A stretch of DNA of 64,000 nucleotides, taken from positions 1 through 64,000 of the forward strand of contig NZ_JAJCIC010000026.1 of NCBI RefSeq assembly GCF_020554865.1, written 5' to 3'. This DNA comes from Lacrimispora sp. 210928-DFI.3.58. GTDB lineage: Bacteria > Bacillota > Clostridia > Lachnospirales > Lachnospiraceae. Numbering within the stretch: the first letter of the stretch is position 1; every line of letters starts with the position of its first letter. The translations under genes and the position numbers were made by a program. The notes beneath the pieces are model-generated. The model searched no databases. It was not told where the DNA came from and saw only the letters and a program-made list of their open reading frames with translations. Positions 54,663-62,941 of this stretch are shown here, piece after piece.

Positions 54663-55775
54663 TTAGTTCAGTTCAAGAGGAACCTCGATCTCGCCTGCAA
54701 TGATCCCTGCTCTGATCTCCTCGATCTTTGCCAGGATATCCTCAGAAATCTGGATATTGCTCTCCTCTACTACCACGTCAACACCGCCGTCTGCTAAGCC
54801 CAACACCTGCTTTCCGCCTTCGTAGGTTCCCTCTACGATGGTTGTGATCGCATGGTATGCGCTGGAGTCAAGGCGCTTTAACATACTTGCCATGATGTAG
54901 TCAGGTGCAAGGCTGTTCTGATTTAAGTTCACGCCGATCGCCACAAAGCCCTTTTCCTCTGCTGCCTGGAACATACCCATACCGGATGCTCCTGCTGCGT
55001 GGAAGATCACGTCAGCGCCTTTCTCTGCAAAGGTATTTGCGATGGTCTTTGCTGTGGTGGGATCGCTGAAGCCGCCTGCATAGTCAATGAGCACGTTCAT
55101 GTCAGGGTTCACATACTGAGCGCCTGCCTTGTAGCCTGCTGCAAAGCGGTTGATCAGCGGGTTGTCCACGCCGCCGATAAAGCCGATGGTGTTTCCGTCA
55201 TTTAACTTCTCATCGATCTGTCCCTCCTTTGCCAGGGCTGCCAACGCTCCTGCTAAGAAGGATCCCTCCTGCTCCTTACAGGAATAGGATGCCACATTCG
55301 GAAGGTCTACTTCTGCGTCTAACAGAGCGAATTTCTGCTCCGGATAGGTTGTTGCCACATTGTTCAAAGCGTCTACCTGCTCTGCTCCCACGCAGATGAT
55401 CAGGTCATACTCGCCTGTGGATGCCATCTCGTCCTGGATGATCTCCTCATCGGATACGGACTTTGGCTCTACCTGGTCAAAGGTGATGCCGTAGTCCTCT
55501 GCTGCCCTCTTTACACCGTCCAGGGCCAGGTCATTAAAGGAGTTTCCGCTTAAGCCTGCCTCTGTGAAGATAATGCCCACATGGACATCCGCCCCATTCT
55601 TTGGTGCCTCTGCTGCCTCACCGACTGCCCCTGCCTCTGCTGCTTCTGCCTGGGCTGCTGCGCTTGTCCCGCTGCCTGAGGTGCTGCCTCCTGATGAACC
55701 GCAGCCTGCCATCATACTGCCTGCCAATACGGCTGCTGCTGTCACTGCCATCCAACGCTTCATTGTCTTTCTCAT
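54663..55775 (-). CDS. BMP-family nucleoside-binding lipoprotein (NupN-like)
   Basis: This 370-aa protein has a lipoprotein signal (MKRWMAVTAAAVLAGSMMAGC) with Cys as the lipid anchor, an Ala/Gly/Ser/Glu linker, and a BMP domain: VGIIFTEAGLSGNSFNDLALDGVKRAAEDYGI, TYPEQKFALLDAEVDLPNVASYSCKEQEGSFLAGALAAL, NTIGFIGGVDNPLINRFAAGYKAGAQYVNPD and VIFHAAGASGMGMFQAAEEKG. It captures nucleosides outside and hands them to the permeases. It is the first gene of the nucleoside operon, with AGGAGG upstream. Confidence 0.93.
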   Translation of the reverse strand: MRKTMKRWMAVTAAAVLAGSMMAGCGSSGGSTSGSGTSAAAQAEAAEAGAVGEAAEAPKNGADVHVGIIFTEAGLSGNSFNDLALDGVKRAAEDYGITFDQVEPKSVSDEEIIQDEMASTGEYDLIICVGAEQVDALNNVATTYPEQKFALLDAEVDLPNVASYSCKEQEGSFLAGALAALAKEGQIDEKLNDGNTIGFIGGVDNPLINRFAAGYKAGAQYVNPDMNVLIDYAGGFSDPTTAKTIANTFAEKGADVIFHAAGASGMGMFQAAEEKGFVAIGVNLNQNSLAPDYIMASMLKRLDSSAYHAITTIVEGTYEGGKQVLGLADGGVDVVVEESNIQISEDILAKIEEIRAGIIAGEIEVPLELN

Positions 55776-55818
55776 GAAATTCTCCTCCTGTTTTTAACTT
55801 GTTTGTACTTTTCTTTTC

Positions 55819-55835
55819 AACTTGTTTAACAAGTT
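55819..55835. promoter_or_regulatory. Palindromic operator, probable GntR-type repressor site
   Basis: AACTTGTTTAACAAGTT is a perfect 17-bp palindrome that begins 6 bp downstream of the -10 hexamer, covering the expected transcription start. A half-copy AACTTGTTT recurs at 55796-55804 in the leader. Repression by the GntR protein of the same operon and relief by a nucleoside metabolite is the simplest reading. Confidence 0.72.
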
Positions 55836-55841
55836 ATTTAA

Positions 55842-55870
55842 AATGTATCACTATTATCTAAATTTGTAAA
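55842..55870 (-). promoter_or_regulatory. Promoter of the nucleoside uptake/salvage operon
   Basis: Leftward TTTACA (55865-55870), a 17-bp spacer and TACATT (55842-55847) preceded by TG. No other good promoter is seen before the first gene. Confidence 0.65.
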
Positions 55871-56013
55871 CTCATTTCATCTAAACTCTTGTATTTTCGT
55901 TTGTATTCCTAAATTTCCCGTATTGTTTTTGTGCAGTTTTACCATGTTCTCGTCTGTTTTTCTTGACAGGCTGCTCCAAAGCCCTCTGCTGCATGTTCAT
56001 TACCGCAAAAAAA

Positions 56014-56053
56014 GAAGCCTTCCGGCGGAACTATGGTTCCGATGAAAAGCTTC
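56014..56053 (-). terminator. Terminator of the ybaK-like gene
   Basis: A long imperfect stem with arms GAAGC...GTTCC is closed by GAAGCC/GGCTTC-type ends (56014-56019 and 56048-56053) and followed leftward by TTTTTTT (56007-56013). It lies 43 bp after the ybaK stop. Confidence 0.8.
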
Positions 56054-56095
56054 GTTTCTTTTACGTTTTTGTTTTGTTTCGCTCCGCACGGCTTC

Positions 56096-56563
56096 TTAGA
56101 TCAGCGGCACAAACTGCCCCTCCACATAATCCTTCAGATCCTCCGGCGACAATGTCACCTGCATTCCCCGCTGGCCCGCGCTGACGGTGATGGCATCGTA
56201 GAGCTGGGCTGTCTCCTCGATGAAGGTGGGGAATTTCTTCTTCATTCCAATGGGGGAGCATCCGCCGCGGATGTAGCCTGTGATCCCCAGCATATCCTTT
56301 ACGTGGATCATCTCCACCTTTTTCTCCCCGGCTGCTTTGGCGGCCTTTTTCAGGTCAAGCTCCTCATCCACCGGGATGCAGCACACCAGATAGCCTTTTT
56401 TGTCTCCATGGAGGACCAGAGTCTTGTACATGGTATCGTGATCCACTCCCATAAGGTCGGCTGCATGGCTTCCTGAAAGGTCATTTTCGTCTACCTCGTA
56501 GGAGCCTGGGCAGTAGGGTATTTTGGCAGCGTCCAGAAGGCGCATTACGTTTGTTTTTTCCAT
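56096..56563 (-). CDS. ybaK: YbaK/EbsC-family aminoacyl-tRNA deacylase
   Basis: This 155-aa single-domain protein hydrolyses mischarged Cys-tRNA(Pro). Family features: TNVMRLLDAAKIPY, MYKTLVLHGDKKGYLVCCIPVDEELDLKKAAKAAG with the conserved Lys, and ITGYIRGGCSPIGMKKKFPTFIEE, the G-x-x-S/C-P-x-G substrate loop. Length fits free-standing YbaK. It is divergent from the DUF362 gene and has its own promoter and terminator. Confidence 0.92.
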   Translation of the reverse strand: MEKTNVMRLLDAAKIPYCPGSYEVDENDLSGSHAADLMGVDHDTMYKTLVLHGDKKGYLVCCIPVDEELDLKKAAKAAGEKKVEMIHVKDMLGITGYIRGGCSPIGMKKKFPTFIEETAQLYDAITVSAGQRGMQVTLSPEDLKDYVEGQFVPLI

Positions 56564-56634
56564 TTTTCTGCTCCTGTATTCTCCGGCGCCGGTTGTGGCG
56601 TCTATTATTGTCAGCTTTCTTTGGATTTAGACCT

Positions 56635-56663
56635 ATCATACTCTTTTTCTGTTTTTCCGTCAA
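56635..56663 (-). promoter_or_regulatory. Promoter of the ybaK-like gene
   Basis: Leftward TTGACG (56658-56663), a 17-bp spacer and TATGAT (56635-56640). Directly upstream of the -35 is CTTGAGTTTCCGC (56666-56678), the same block found upstream of the DEAD-box helicase promoter. Confidence 0.72.
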
Positions 56664-56715
56664 TGGCGGAAACTCAAGCCGGAATACGAGTAACAGGCGC
56701 AAGAAAAGAAAGCAG

Positions 56716-56744
56716 TTCACAAATCCCTGCTCTCACGTTATAAT
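56716..56744 (+). promoter_or_regulatory. Promoter of the DUF362 gene
   Basis: TTCACA (56716-56721), a 17-bp spacer and TATAAT (56739-56744), 52 bp before the start codon. It diverges from the ybaK promoter. Confidence 0.75.
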
Positions 56745-56795
56745 GGAGGAAGCAAGCTTTGTATACACATATGGAACACAGAAAGGACAGCCTCT

Positions 56796-57890
56796 ATGAA
56801 GAAAAATGATATCCTCATGATACATGGGACAAATTATAAGAAGATGACAAAGGAACTTTTGGCGGCGGCCGGGCTGGCTGAGATGATCGGGGATCAGTCA
56901 AAGCGGGTGGCCCTAAAGCCCAATCTTGTTACGGCAAAACACCCTTCCCAGGGTGCAACGACCCACAGTGAGCTCCTGGCAGGAACAGTGGAATACCTGA
57001 GGGACAATGGTTTTCAGAATGTTGTCATTATGGAGGGCTCCTGGGTGGGAGACCGCACAGGCGAGGCTTTCCGGGCAGCAGGCTATGACCGGGTATGCAG
57101 GATGTATGACGTTCCTTTCATTGACCTTCAGAAGGATTCCTGGAAGGAATATGAGGCAAAGGGCATGAGGATCAAGCTCTGCGACCAGGCTGCGGCTGTG
57201 GACTTCATGATCAATATGCCGGTACTCAAGGGGCACTGCCAGACCACGGTCACCTGCGCCCTGAAAAATAATAAGGGCGTGATCCCGAACTCGGAAAAAC
57301 GCCGTTTTCATACTCTGGGGCTCCACAAGCCGATTGCGCATTTAAATACCATTGCACGCAATGATTTTATCCTGGTGGACAATATCTGCGGAGATCTGGA
57401 TTTTGAGGAGGGAGGGAACCCGGTTGTCATGAACCGTATCCTGGGCTTTCTGGATCCCGTGCTCTGTGACGCCTTTGTCTGTGACTGTATGGGCTATTCC
57501 TTAAAGGATGTTCCCTATATCACCATGGCGGAAAAGCTGGGAATCGGAAGCACGGATACGGCCCATGCCAATGTGATCGCCTTAAATTCCCCAACAGAGG
57601 CTGACAGCAAATTTACCATGACGGGGCGGGTGAAGCGCCTTGCCTCCTATGCAGCCCCAAAGGATGCCTGCAGCGCCTGCTACGGATCCCTGATCTATGC
57701 CTTAGACAGGCTGAATGAGGCTGGGAAGCTGAGGAAAGGTCTTCCTCCTGTTGCCATCGGACAGGGCTATAAGGGACAGGAGGGAGAGATCGGCGTAGGC
57801 CAGTGCACCTCCTGCTTTGCAAAAAGCCTTAAGGGCTGCCCGCCTAAGGCAGCGGATATGGCGGCCTTTCTGGCAGAGAACTGGAAATAA
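56796..57890 (+). CDS. DUF362 domain protein
   Basis: This 364-aa protein has KRVALKPNLVTAKHPSQGATTHSELLAGTVEYLRDNGFQNVVIMEGS and FMINMPVLKGHCQTTVTCALKNNKGVIPNSEKRRFH, the K-P-N and G-x-K-N segments of the DUF362 (PF04015) family. The C-terminus has two Cys groups (DACSACYGS and GQCTSCFAKSLKGCPPK) that could hold an iron-sulfur cluster, reminiscent of ferredoxin-linked members but without a full CxxCxxCxxxC set. Function is unknown; some relatives take part in anaerobic metabolism. AAAGGA lies before the ATG. Its last 47 bp overlap a convergent hydrolase gene. Confidence 0.82.
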   Translation: MKKNDILMIHGTNYKKMTKELLAAAGLAEMIGDQSKRVALKPNLVTAKHPSQGATTHSELLAGTVEYLRDNGFQNVVIMEGSWVGDRTGEAFRAAGYDRVCRMYDVPFIDLQKDSWKEYEAKGMRIKLCDQAAAVDFMINMPVLKGHCQTTVTCALKNNKGVIPNSEKRRFHTLGLHKPIAHLNTIARNDFILVDNICGDLDFEEGGNPVVMNRILGFLDPVLCDAFVCDCMGYSLKDVPYITMAEKLGIGSTDTAHANVIALNSPTEADSKFTMTGRVKRLASYAAPKDACSACYGSLIYALDRLNEAGKLRKGLPPVAIGQGYKGQEGEIGVGQCTSCFAKSLKGCPPKAADMAAFLAENWK

Positions 57891-58638
57891 ATGGGGACGC
57901 AGCCTTGTCAAGCCAGCCCCGGATATAAGCCCCGTAGGCCCGCTCCCGCTTTAACAGCGTAAAATGGTCTGCTCCCTTTACAAACACGATCTCTGCTCCC
58001 GGTATCTGCCCCGCCATCCACAAGGAATGGCGGGGCCTTATCATGTCATAGCGGCCTGTGAGAAGGAGTACCGGAGCCTTTATCTTTCTCAGCTCCTTTT
58101 TACCCAGTCTGGGCCACAGCGCCATAAGGCCGTTCAGCTGGCGTTCTTTTACTATTTTGGCCTTTTTCTCTCTTGACATGGGAAGCATTTCTGATAAGCA
58201 CAGTCCCAGATACTTCGCCTGCACCTCCCAAAAGAACCGCCAGCTCACTCCCCAGGGAAGGGCATTTCCGCTGACAGCAGCCACCGCCAGCACCCGGTCA
58301 GGATAGCCCAGGGCAGCCTCCAGGGCAATGTTGGCCCCGTCGCTGAAGCCCAGTATGGCAGCCTTTGGTACATTCAGATCGTCCAGAACACGTATCACAT
58401 CTTCCGCCATCTCTCTTGTGGTAAGGGCCATCCGCTCCTTTCCTGCTTTCAGCTCAGATGCGCCATGGCCGCGGCTGTCCATGAGGATCACTTGGTAATA
58501 GGAGCTCATGTACGCTGCCATACGGTCAAAAATGCGGTGGTCCTCCCCGTTTCCATGGAGCATCACAAGGGGCATTCCCTTCCCCAGCTCCTTGTGATAC
58601 AGGAAAGAACAGGGACTGTCTGTAAAGCCCTCTCTCAT
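57844..58638 (-). CDS. Alpha/beta-fold hydrolase
   Basis: The 264-aa protein has MPLVMLHGNGEDHRIFDRMAAYMSSYYQVILMDSRGHGASELKA (oxyanion HGNG and the DSRGHG turn), nucleophile elbow ILGFSDGANIALEAAL (G-F-S-D-G), acid LLLTGRYDMIRP and histidine VKGADHFTLLKRE, so the Ser-Asp-His triad is complete. The substrate is unknown; esterase or carbon-carbon hydrolase are possible. The C-terminal tail after RGWLDKAAS is proline-rich and encoded in the overlap with the convergent DUF362 gene. Confidence 0.85.
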   Translation of the reverse strand: MREGFTDSPCSFLYHKELGKGMPLVMLHGNGEDHRIFDRMAAYMSSYYQVILMDSRGHGASELKAGKERMALTTREMAEDVIRVLDDLNVPKAAILGFSDGANIALEAALGYPDRVLAVAAVSGNALPWGVSWRFFWEVQAKYLGLCLSEMLPMSREKKAKIVKERQLNGLMALWPRLGKKELRKIKAPVLLLTGRYDMIRPRHSLWMAGQIPGAEIVFVKGADHFTLLKRERAYGAYIRGWLDKAASPFISSSLPERPPYPLP

Positions 58639-58732
58639 CTTCTGTTTCCTCCCAACGTTTTCTTCTCTCTGTGCTTATGCCGCAGCAGCGGCGGGTACGG
58701 TCCATATTTATACCGTGGCCAGGCCCCGGATG

Positions 58733-60442
58733 CTATCTCCTGCTATTGGCCTTCTCCACATGCACATTTTTCCCTTTGATCTTCGCATGGGACATTGCCT
58801 TTAACACATCATCTGCATACTGGCAGGGCACATCCACAAAGGTGTAGCCGTCATACATGTCAATGCTTCCCACCAGCCGTCCCGGTATGCCGGTCTCCCC
58901 GGCCACGGCTCCCAGGATATCTCCCGGCGTTACCCGCTGGGCCTTGCCGATGTTGATAAAGAGCCTTGCCATGGAGCCTCCTCCGCCCAGTACATAGTCG
59001 ATCGCCGCCCTGTCTGTGGCTCCCTTCCGGCTGCTCCTGCCACGGCTGCCTCTGTCCCTGTCATAGCCACGGCTGCGGCCATTTCTGCCAAAGGAATCCA
59101 GGTCATCTAAGGAACGGGCAGGCAGAAAGCTGTCAATGATATCCTCATTTTCCTCGCCCATGCACATTTTGAGCAATGCCGCCGCAAGATCCAGGGAGGT
59201 ATAGTCTTCCTCCATCAGCTTCTTTTCCAGGATATTGACCATCTTTGTCAGATCAGCGTCATTTAAGAGCTCCTGTACCTGCTCCAGCACCTTTTCCGCC
59301 TTGATCTCCGTAATGTCGTTTAGGGACGGGATCGCCTGGGGGATGATCTTTGTCTTGCAGTAGCGCTGGATATCGCGGAGCTTGTAGACCTCCCTGCCGA
59401 CTACCAGGCTGAAGGCCTTTCCCTCCCGTCCGGCCCTTCCTGTACGGCCGATCCTGTGGACATAATATTCATCATCCTGGGGGATGTCGTAATTGAACAC
59501 GGCCTCCACGTCCCCCACGTCAATGCCTCTCGCAGCCACATCCGTGGCCACCAGGATGTCTGTCCGTCCATTGCGGAAGCTGTCCATCACCCGGTCTCTC
59601 TGCACCTGCTTTAAATCCCCGTGAAGCCCCTCTGCGAAATATCCCCTTCCCTGAAGGGCCTGCACCAGCTCATCCACCTGCTTTTTCGTGTTGCAGAATA
59701 CGATGGAAAGCTTCGGCGAATACATATCCAGCAGGCGGCTCATGACCTCCACCTTATTCTTCGGCTTTACCTCGTAATAATACTGTGTGACCTTTGGAAC
59801 TGTCAGCTCCTTCTTCACCACACGCACCGTCACAGGATCCTTCTGGAATTTCTTTGCAATATCGGCAATGGCCTGGGGCATGGTAGCGGAAAACATCAGT
59901 GTCTGCCGCTCCTGGGGCAGCTGGCTTAAGATGGTCTCCATGTCCTCCAAAAAGCCCATGTTCAGCATCTCGTCCGCCTCATCCAGCACAACGGTATGGA
60001 CATGGTCCATTTTCACGGTCTTGCGCCTCATATGGTCCATCACACGGCCTGGGGTGCCGACCACGATCTGTGTGCCGTCCTTTAGGGAGCGGATCTGCTT
60101 TACGATGTCCTGTCCGCCGTAAATGGGCAGCACCTTGATGCCGTGCATGAACTTTGCAAACCGCCTTATCTCCTCTGCCACCTGGATCGCCAGCTCCCTG
60201 GTCGGGAGAAGGATAATGGCCTGGAGCTTCTTTGACTTCGGATCCACCTTCTGGAGAAGGGGAATGCCAAAGGCAGCTGTCTTGCCTGTTCCCGTCTGTG
60301 CCTGGCCGATGATATCTCTGCCCTCCATCACTGCCGGTATGGCCTGGGCCTGGATGGGCGAGGCTTCCTCAAAGCCCATCTCCGTGACTGCCCTGAGGAT
60401 CCGCTCATCCAACTGTAACTCTTCAAACTTGATCGTTTCCAT
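58733..60442 (-). CDS. deaD: DEAD-box ATP-dependent RNA helicase
   Basis: This 569-aa helicase has the Q motif (FEELQLDERILRAVTEMGFEEASPIQAQ), motif I AQTGTGKT, PTRELAIQVAEEI, motif II VLDEADEML, motif III SATMP, LVATDVAARGIDV and motif VI HRIGRTGRAG. A basic Gly/Arg linker (GRNGRSRGYDRDRGSRGRSSRKG) follows, then a C-terminal DbpA-type RNA-binding domain (RLFINIGKAQRVTPGDILGAVAGETGI ... VEKANSRR). It is the CshA/DeaD class acting in ribosome assembly and cold adaptation. A longer in-frame start at 60535 lacks similarity. The leader holds an attenuator-like hairpin. Confidence 0.92.
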   Translation of the reverse strand: METIKFEELQLDERILRAVTEMGFEEASPIQAQAIPAVMEGRDIIGQAQTGTGKTAAFGIPLLQKVDPKSKKLQAIILLPTRELAIQVAEEIRRFAKFMHGIKVLPIYGGQDIVKQIRSLKDGTQIVVGTPGRVMDHMRRKTVKMDHVHTVVLDEADEMLNMGFLEDMETILSQLPQERQTLMFSATMPQAIADIAKKFQKDPVTVRVVKKELTVPKVTQYYYEVKPKNKVEVMSRLLDMYSPKLSIVFCNTKKQVDELVQALQGRGYFAEGLHGDLKQVQRDRVMDSFRNGRTDILVATDVAARGIDVGDVEAVFNYDIPQDDEYYVHRIGRTGRAGREGKAFSLVVGREVYKLRDIQRYCKTKIIPQAIPSLNDITEIKAEKVLEQVQELLNDADLTKMVNILEKKLMEEDYTSLDLAAALLKMCMGEENEDIIDSFLPARSLDDLDSFGRNGRSRGYDRDRGSRGRSSRKGATDRAAIDYVLGGGGSMARLFINIGKAQRVTPGDILGAVAGETGIPGRLVGSIDMYDGYTFVDVPCQYADDVLKAMSHAKIKGKNVHVEKANSRR

Positions 60443-60552
60443 TAATTTATCTGCTTTCCTTTCTATCTGTGCTGCCTCTGCTGCTGTGCAAATGCAGTCT
60501 CCCGCAGCATGTGTCTTCCTTTCGAATGCCGTCATTTCCTGATAACACAGAA

Positions 60553-60596
60553 AACGAGAGGCTTTCAGGCACGTCCGGGCCTTTCATCCTCTCGTT
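60553..60596 (-). terminator. Attenuator-like hairpin in the helicase gene leader
   Basis: AACGAGAGG (60553-60561) pairs with CCTCTCGTT (60588-60596), with an inner GGC/GCC pair, followed leftward by TTTTC. It lies between the promoter and the start codon, so read-through must be regulated or partial; cold-shock helicase genes often have such leaders. Confidence 0.6.
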
Positions 60597-60610
60597 TCGT
60601 ACAGTTATAA

Positions 60611-60639
60611 ACTATAACAAATATTCCGTCCGCTGTCAA
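60611..60639 (-). promoter_or_regulatory. Promoter of the DEAD-box helicase gene
   Basis: Leftward TTGACA (60634-60639), a 17-bp spacer and TATAGT (60611-60616). The block CTTGAGTTTCCGC (60641-60653) lies immediately upstream of the -35, as at the ybaK promoter. Confidence 0.82.
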
Positions 60640-60674
60640 TGCGGAAACTCAAGGCAAATGGAAAACACGGCAGC

Positions 60675-61631
60675 CTAAAACTGCACAACGTCCTTGATCT
60701 CCTCTGCCCCCTCCACTGCTTCCGCGTAGAGTACAGGCCCTTCGCCGCGGTAGTCCTTCTGATACTCGATCCCTACCTTTGCCCTTACCTTCACCCACTG
60801 CTTTGTCTTGAAGCTCTCTGCACCCTGCCACTTGCATAGAAAGCCCAAAAAGGTCATGTCAGCCTCACAGCAGGTCATGGCCATGCGGCCTGGAACAAAC
60901 TGATCCTTGGGGAACTTGGGGGATTTTAACACCATAGCGGTGAACTCCACCACCCTGCCCTTATACCGCTCCGGCTGGTCCATGCAGTCAATGTACCAGA
61001 TGCCATAATGCTCCGGCTTGATCTCGATCACCTCAGCATTGATATCATAGGGAAGGTCCTCCTCCAGGGTTGCCTGCTCGATCTCTCCCTCTGCGTCCTC
61101 CATCACGATCTCGCTTTCACGGCTCATGGCACGGATGGAGCGGCGGTAGGCCGTCAGCTTTTCATCGGGTATCCCATCGCAGCGGTTCACGATCACAAGC
61201 TCAGAACCCCGCAGCATTGCCCCCAGCAGAGGCTTCATGTTCTGGGAGTAGAGCTCAAAGGTGGAACCGTCAATAATGGTGATCTGCTGATAGATGGTCC
61301 AGTCCTTTGGAAGGGTGAGCTCGTCCTGGTTCCACATGCCGTTCCACTCCATCAGGACGCGCTCCGGCTGATATATCACCTCCAGCTCATTTAAATACTG
61401 GGGAGTCAGCTTAGAAAGCTCATCTACATAGACGACCGCTGTCTTGCTCTTTTTCAGCTTCTTCTCGTCATATTCCGTATCCCCTTCCTCACATACGATC
61501 AGAAGAGTCTTGCCCTCTGCCTTGAAATAATCCTGCTCCATGGTAAAATCCAAAAACTGGGTCTTACCCGCCTCCAGGAAGCCGTTTATCAGGAACAGGG
61601 GCATTACATTATCATCAATTTCATATGCCAT
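60675..61631 (-). CDS. CobW-like GTPase domain fused to a YcgQ/DUF1980-like C-terminal domain
   Basis: The 318-aa protein begins with a P-loop of the CobW/COG0523 type (MPLFLINGFLEAGKTQF, residues 10-26) and VIVNRCDGIPDEK (NKxD-like), but lacks the CxCC metal motif of the group. Residues about 205-318 (WYIDCMDQPERYKGRVVEFTAMVLKSPKFPKDQFVPGRMAMTCCEADMTFLGFLC) match the C-terminal part of YcgQ/TIGR03943-type proteins, which accompany zinc-related permeases. The fusion suggests a metal-delivery GTPase. It is 17 bp downstream of another COG0523 gene and surely co-transcribed with it. Confidence 0.75.
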   Translation of the reverse strand: MAYEIDDNVMPLFLINGFLEAGKTQFLDFTMEQDYFKAEGKTLLIVCEEGDTEYDEKKLKKSKTAVVYVDELSKLTPQYLNELEVIYQPERVLMEWNGMWNQDELTLPKDWTIYQQITIIDGSTFELYSQNMKPLLGAMLRGSELVIVNRCDGIPDEKLTAYRRSIRAMSRESEIVMEDAEGEIEQATLEEDLPYDINAEVIEIKPEHYGIWYIDCMDQPERYKGRVVEFTAMVLKSPKFPKDQFVPGRMAMTCCEADMTFLGFLCKWQGAESFKTKQWVKVRAKVGIEYQKDYRGEGPVLYAEAVEGAEEIKDVVQF

Positions 61632-61648
61632 TGTAGTACGCCCTCTTT

Positions 61649-62941
61649 TTAACCTCTTCCAAATTCACTGTTCAATTCTTCTTCCTTCAAGCTGGCGCCG
61701 ATAACGCATACCTTTCCGGTGTAGTCCGGCTTGCCTTTTCTGATCTCATACTGTTCAGGCACCAGGTCAAAATACAGCCACTCTCCGGGGGTCTCTGTGG
61801 GAAGCATTCCCTTTGCGCGGAGCACATCGCCGAATTCCTTTGTGTAGGCCAGGCGCTTTAACACATCCTCCAGCTGGTCGTAGGTAACAGGAACAATCGT
61901 CTCCATGCCCCAGCTGGTGAATACCTCGTCTGCATGGTGGTGGTGATGGTCGTGGCCGCAGCAATCGCCATCATGGTGATGATGATGCTCATGGCCGTGG
62001 CAGTCCTCATCGTGGTCGTGATGATGATGCTCGTGATCATGGCAGTCCTCATCGTGGTCATGGTGGTGGTGCTCATGACCGCAGCACTCTTCATCGTGGT
62101 CATGGTGATGATGCTCATGATCATGGCATTCCTCATCATGGTCATGGTGATGATGCTCATGATCATGGCACTCCTCATCATGGTCATGATGATGGTGATG
62201 CTCATGACCGCAGCATTCCTCATCGTGGTCATGGTGATGATGATGCTCATGACCGCAGCACTCCTCGTCGTGGTCATGGTGATGATGCTCATGATCATGG
62301 TGGCGGCTCTCCCTCACCTCTGCCAGCAGGTCGTCCAGCATGGTATCCTTCTTCTCGATGATCTCCAGAAGCTGGCTTCCATCAAGCTGTGCCAGAGGAG
62401 TTGTCACAACAGCAGCCTTTCCGTTCTTTTCCCTGATCAGCTCCACATCCTTCTGGATCTTTGCGGCATCTGTAATATCTGTACGGCTCAGCACAATGGT
62501 GCCTGCATTTTCAATCTGGTTATTGAAAAATTCGCCGAAATTCTTCATATACATCCTGCACTTTGCAGCGTCCACAATGGTAACTGCGCTGTTGAGCTCC
62601 ACATCCATATCAGCAGACACATCGATCACAGCCTTCATGACATCGGAAAGCTTGCCTACGCCGGAGGGCTCGATGATGATGCGGTCCGGTTTGTATTTTG
62701 TCAGCACCTCTGCAAGGGATGCTCCGAAATCTCCTACCAGAGAGCAGCAGATACAGCCGGAGTTCATCTCCCGGATCTCAATCCCGGCATCCTTTAAAAA
62801 GCCTCCGTCAATGCCGATCTCGCCGAACTCATTTTCAATCAGTACTACCTGCTCACCGGAAATCGCCTCTTCCAGAAGCTTCTTGATGAACGTTGTCTTT
62901 CCGGCTCCCAGAAAACCGGAAATAATATCAATCTTTGTCAT
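61649..62941 (-). CDS. CobW/COG0523 GTPase with a long His/Cys-rich metal-binding repeat
   Basis: This 430-aa metallochaperone-type GTPase has Walker A GFLGAGKTT (residues 9-17), LIENEFGEIGIDG, the metal motif SGCICC (61-66), IIIEPSGVGKLSDV and LSRTDITD. Between the GTPase and the C-terminal CobW_C domain (FTSWGMETIVPVTYDQLEDVLKRLAY) lies a region of about 120 residues (217-336) of eight near-identical units HEHHHHDHDEECCG/HD. Most COG0523 proteins have only a short His stretch. Zinc storage or delivery is likely, nickel or cobalt possible. No Zur box is recognised in the upstream 270 bp. Confidence 0.88.
   Translation of the reverse strand: MTKIDIISGFLGAGKTTFIKKLLEEAISGEQVVLIENEFGEIGIDGGFLKDAGIEIREMNSGCICCSLVGDFGASLAEVLTKYKPDRIIIEPSGVGKLSDVMKAVIDVSADMDVELNSAVTIVDAAKCRMYMKNFGEFFNNQIENAGTIVLSRTDITDAAKIQKDVELIREKNGKAAVVTTPLAQLDGSQLLEIIEKKDTMLDDLLAEVRESRHHDHEHHHHDHDEECCGHEHHHHHDHDEECCGHEHHHHHDHDEECHDHEHHHHDHDEECHDHEHHHHDHDEECCGHEHHHHDHDEDCHDHEHHHHDHDEDCHGHEHHHHHDGDCCGHDHHHHHADEVFTSWGMETIVPVTYDQLEDVLKRLAYTKEFGDVLRAKGMLPTETPGEWLYFDLVPEQYEIRKGKPDYTGKVCVIGASLKEEELNSEFGRG
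61934..62293 (-). repeat. In-frame tandem repeat encoding His/Asp/Glu/Cys-rich units
   Basis: About eight and a half units of 39-45 bp encode H-E-H-H-H-H-(H)-D-H-D-E-E/D-C-C/H-G/D. The near-identity at DNA level implies recent expansion, and unit number probably varies between strains. CC-G and CH-D versions alternate, and 4-His and 5-His versions are mixed. Confidence 0.9.

Noticed and set aside
61934..62797. 287-codon + strand frame rich in Met/Val opposite the His-rich GTPase
   Set aside because: It is the mirror of the His/Asp codon repeat (CAT/GAT read as ATG/ATC); no RBS, and composition is that of an antisense shadow.
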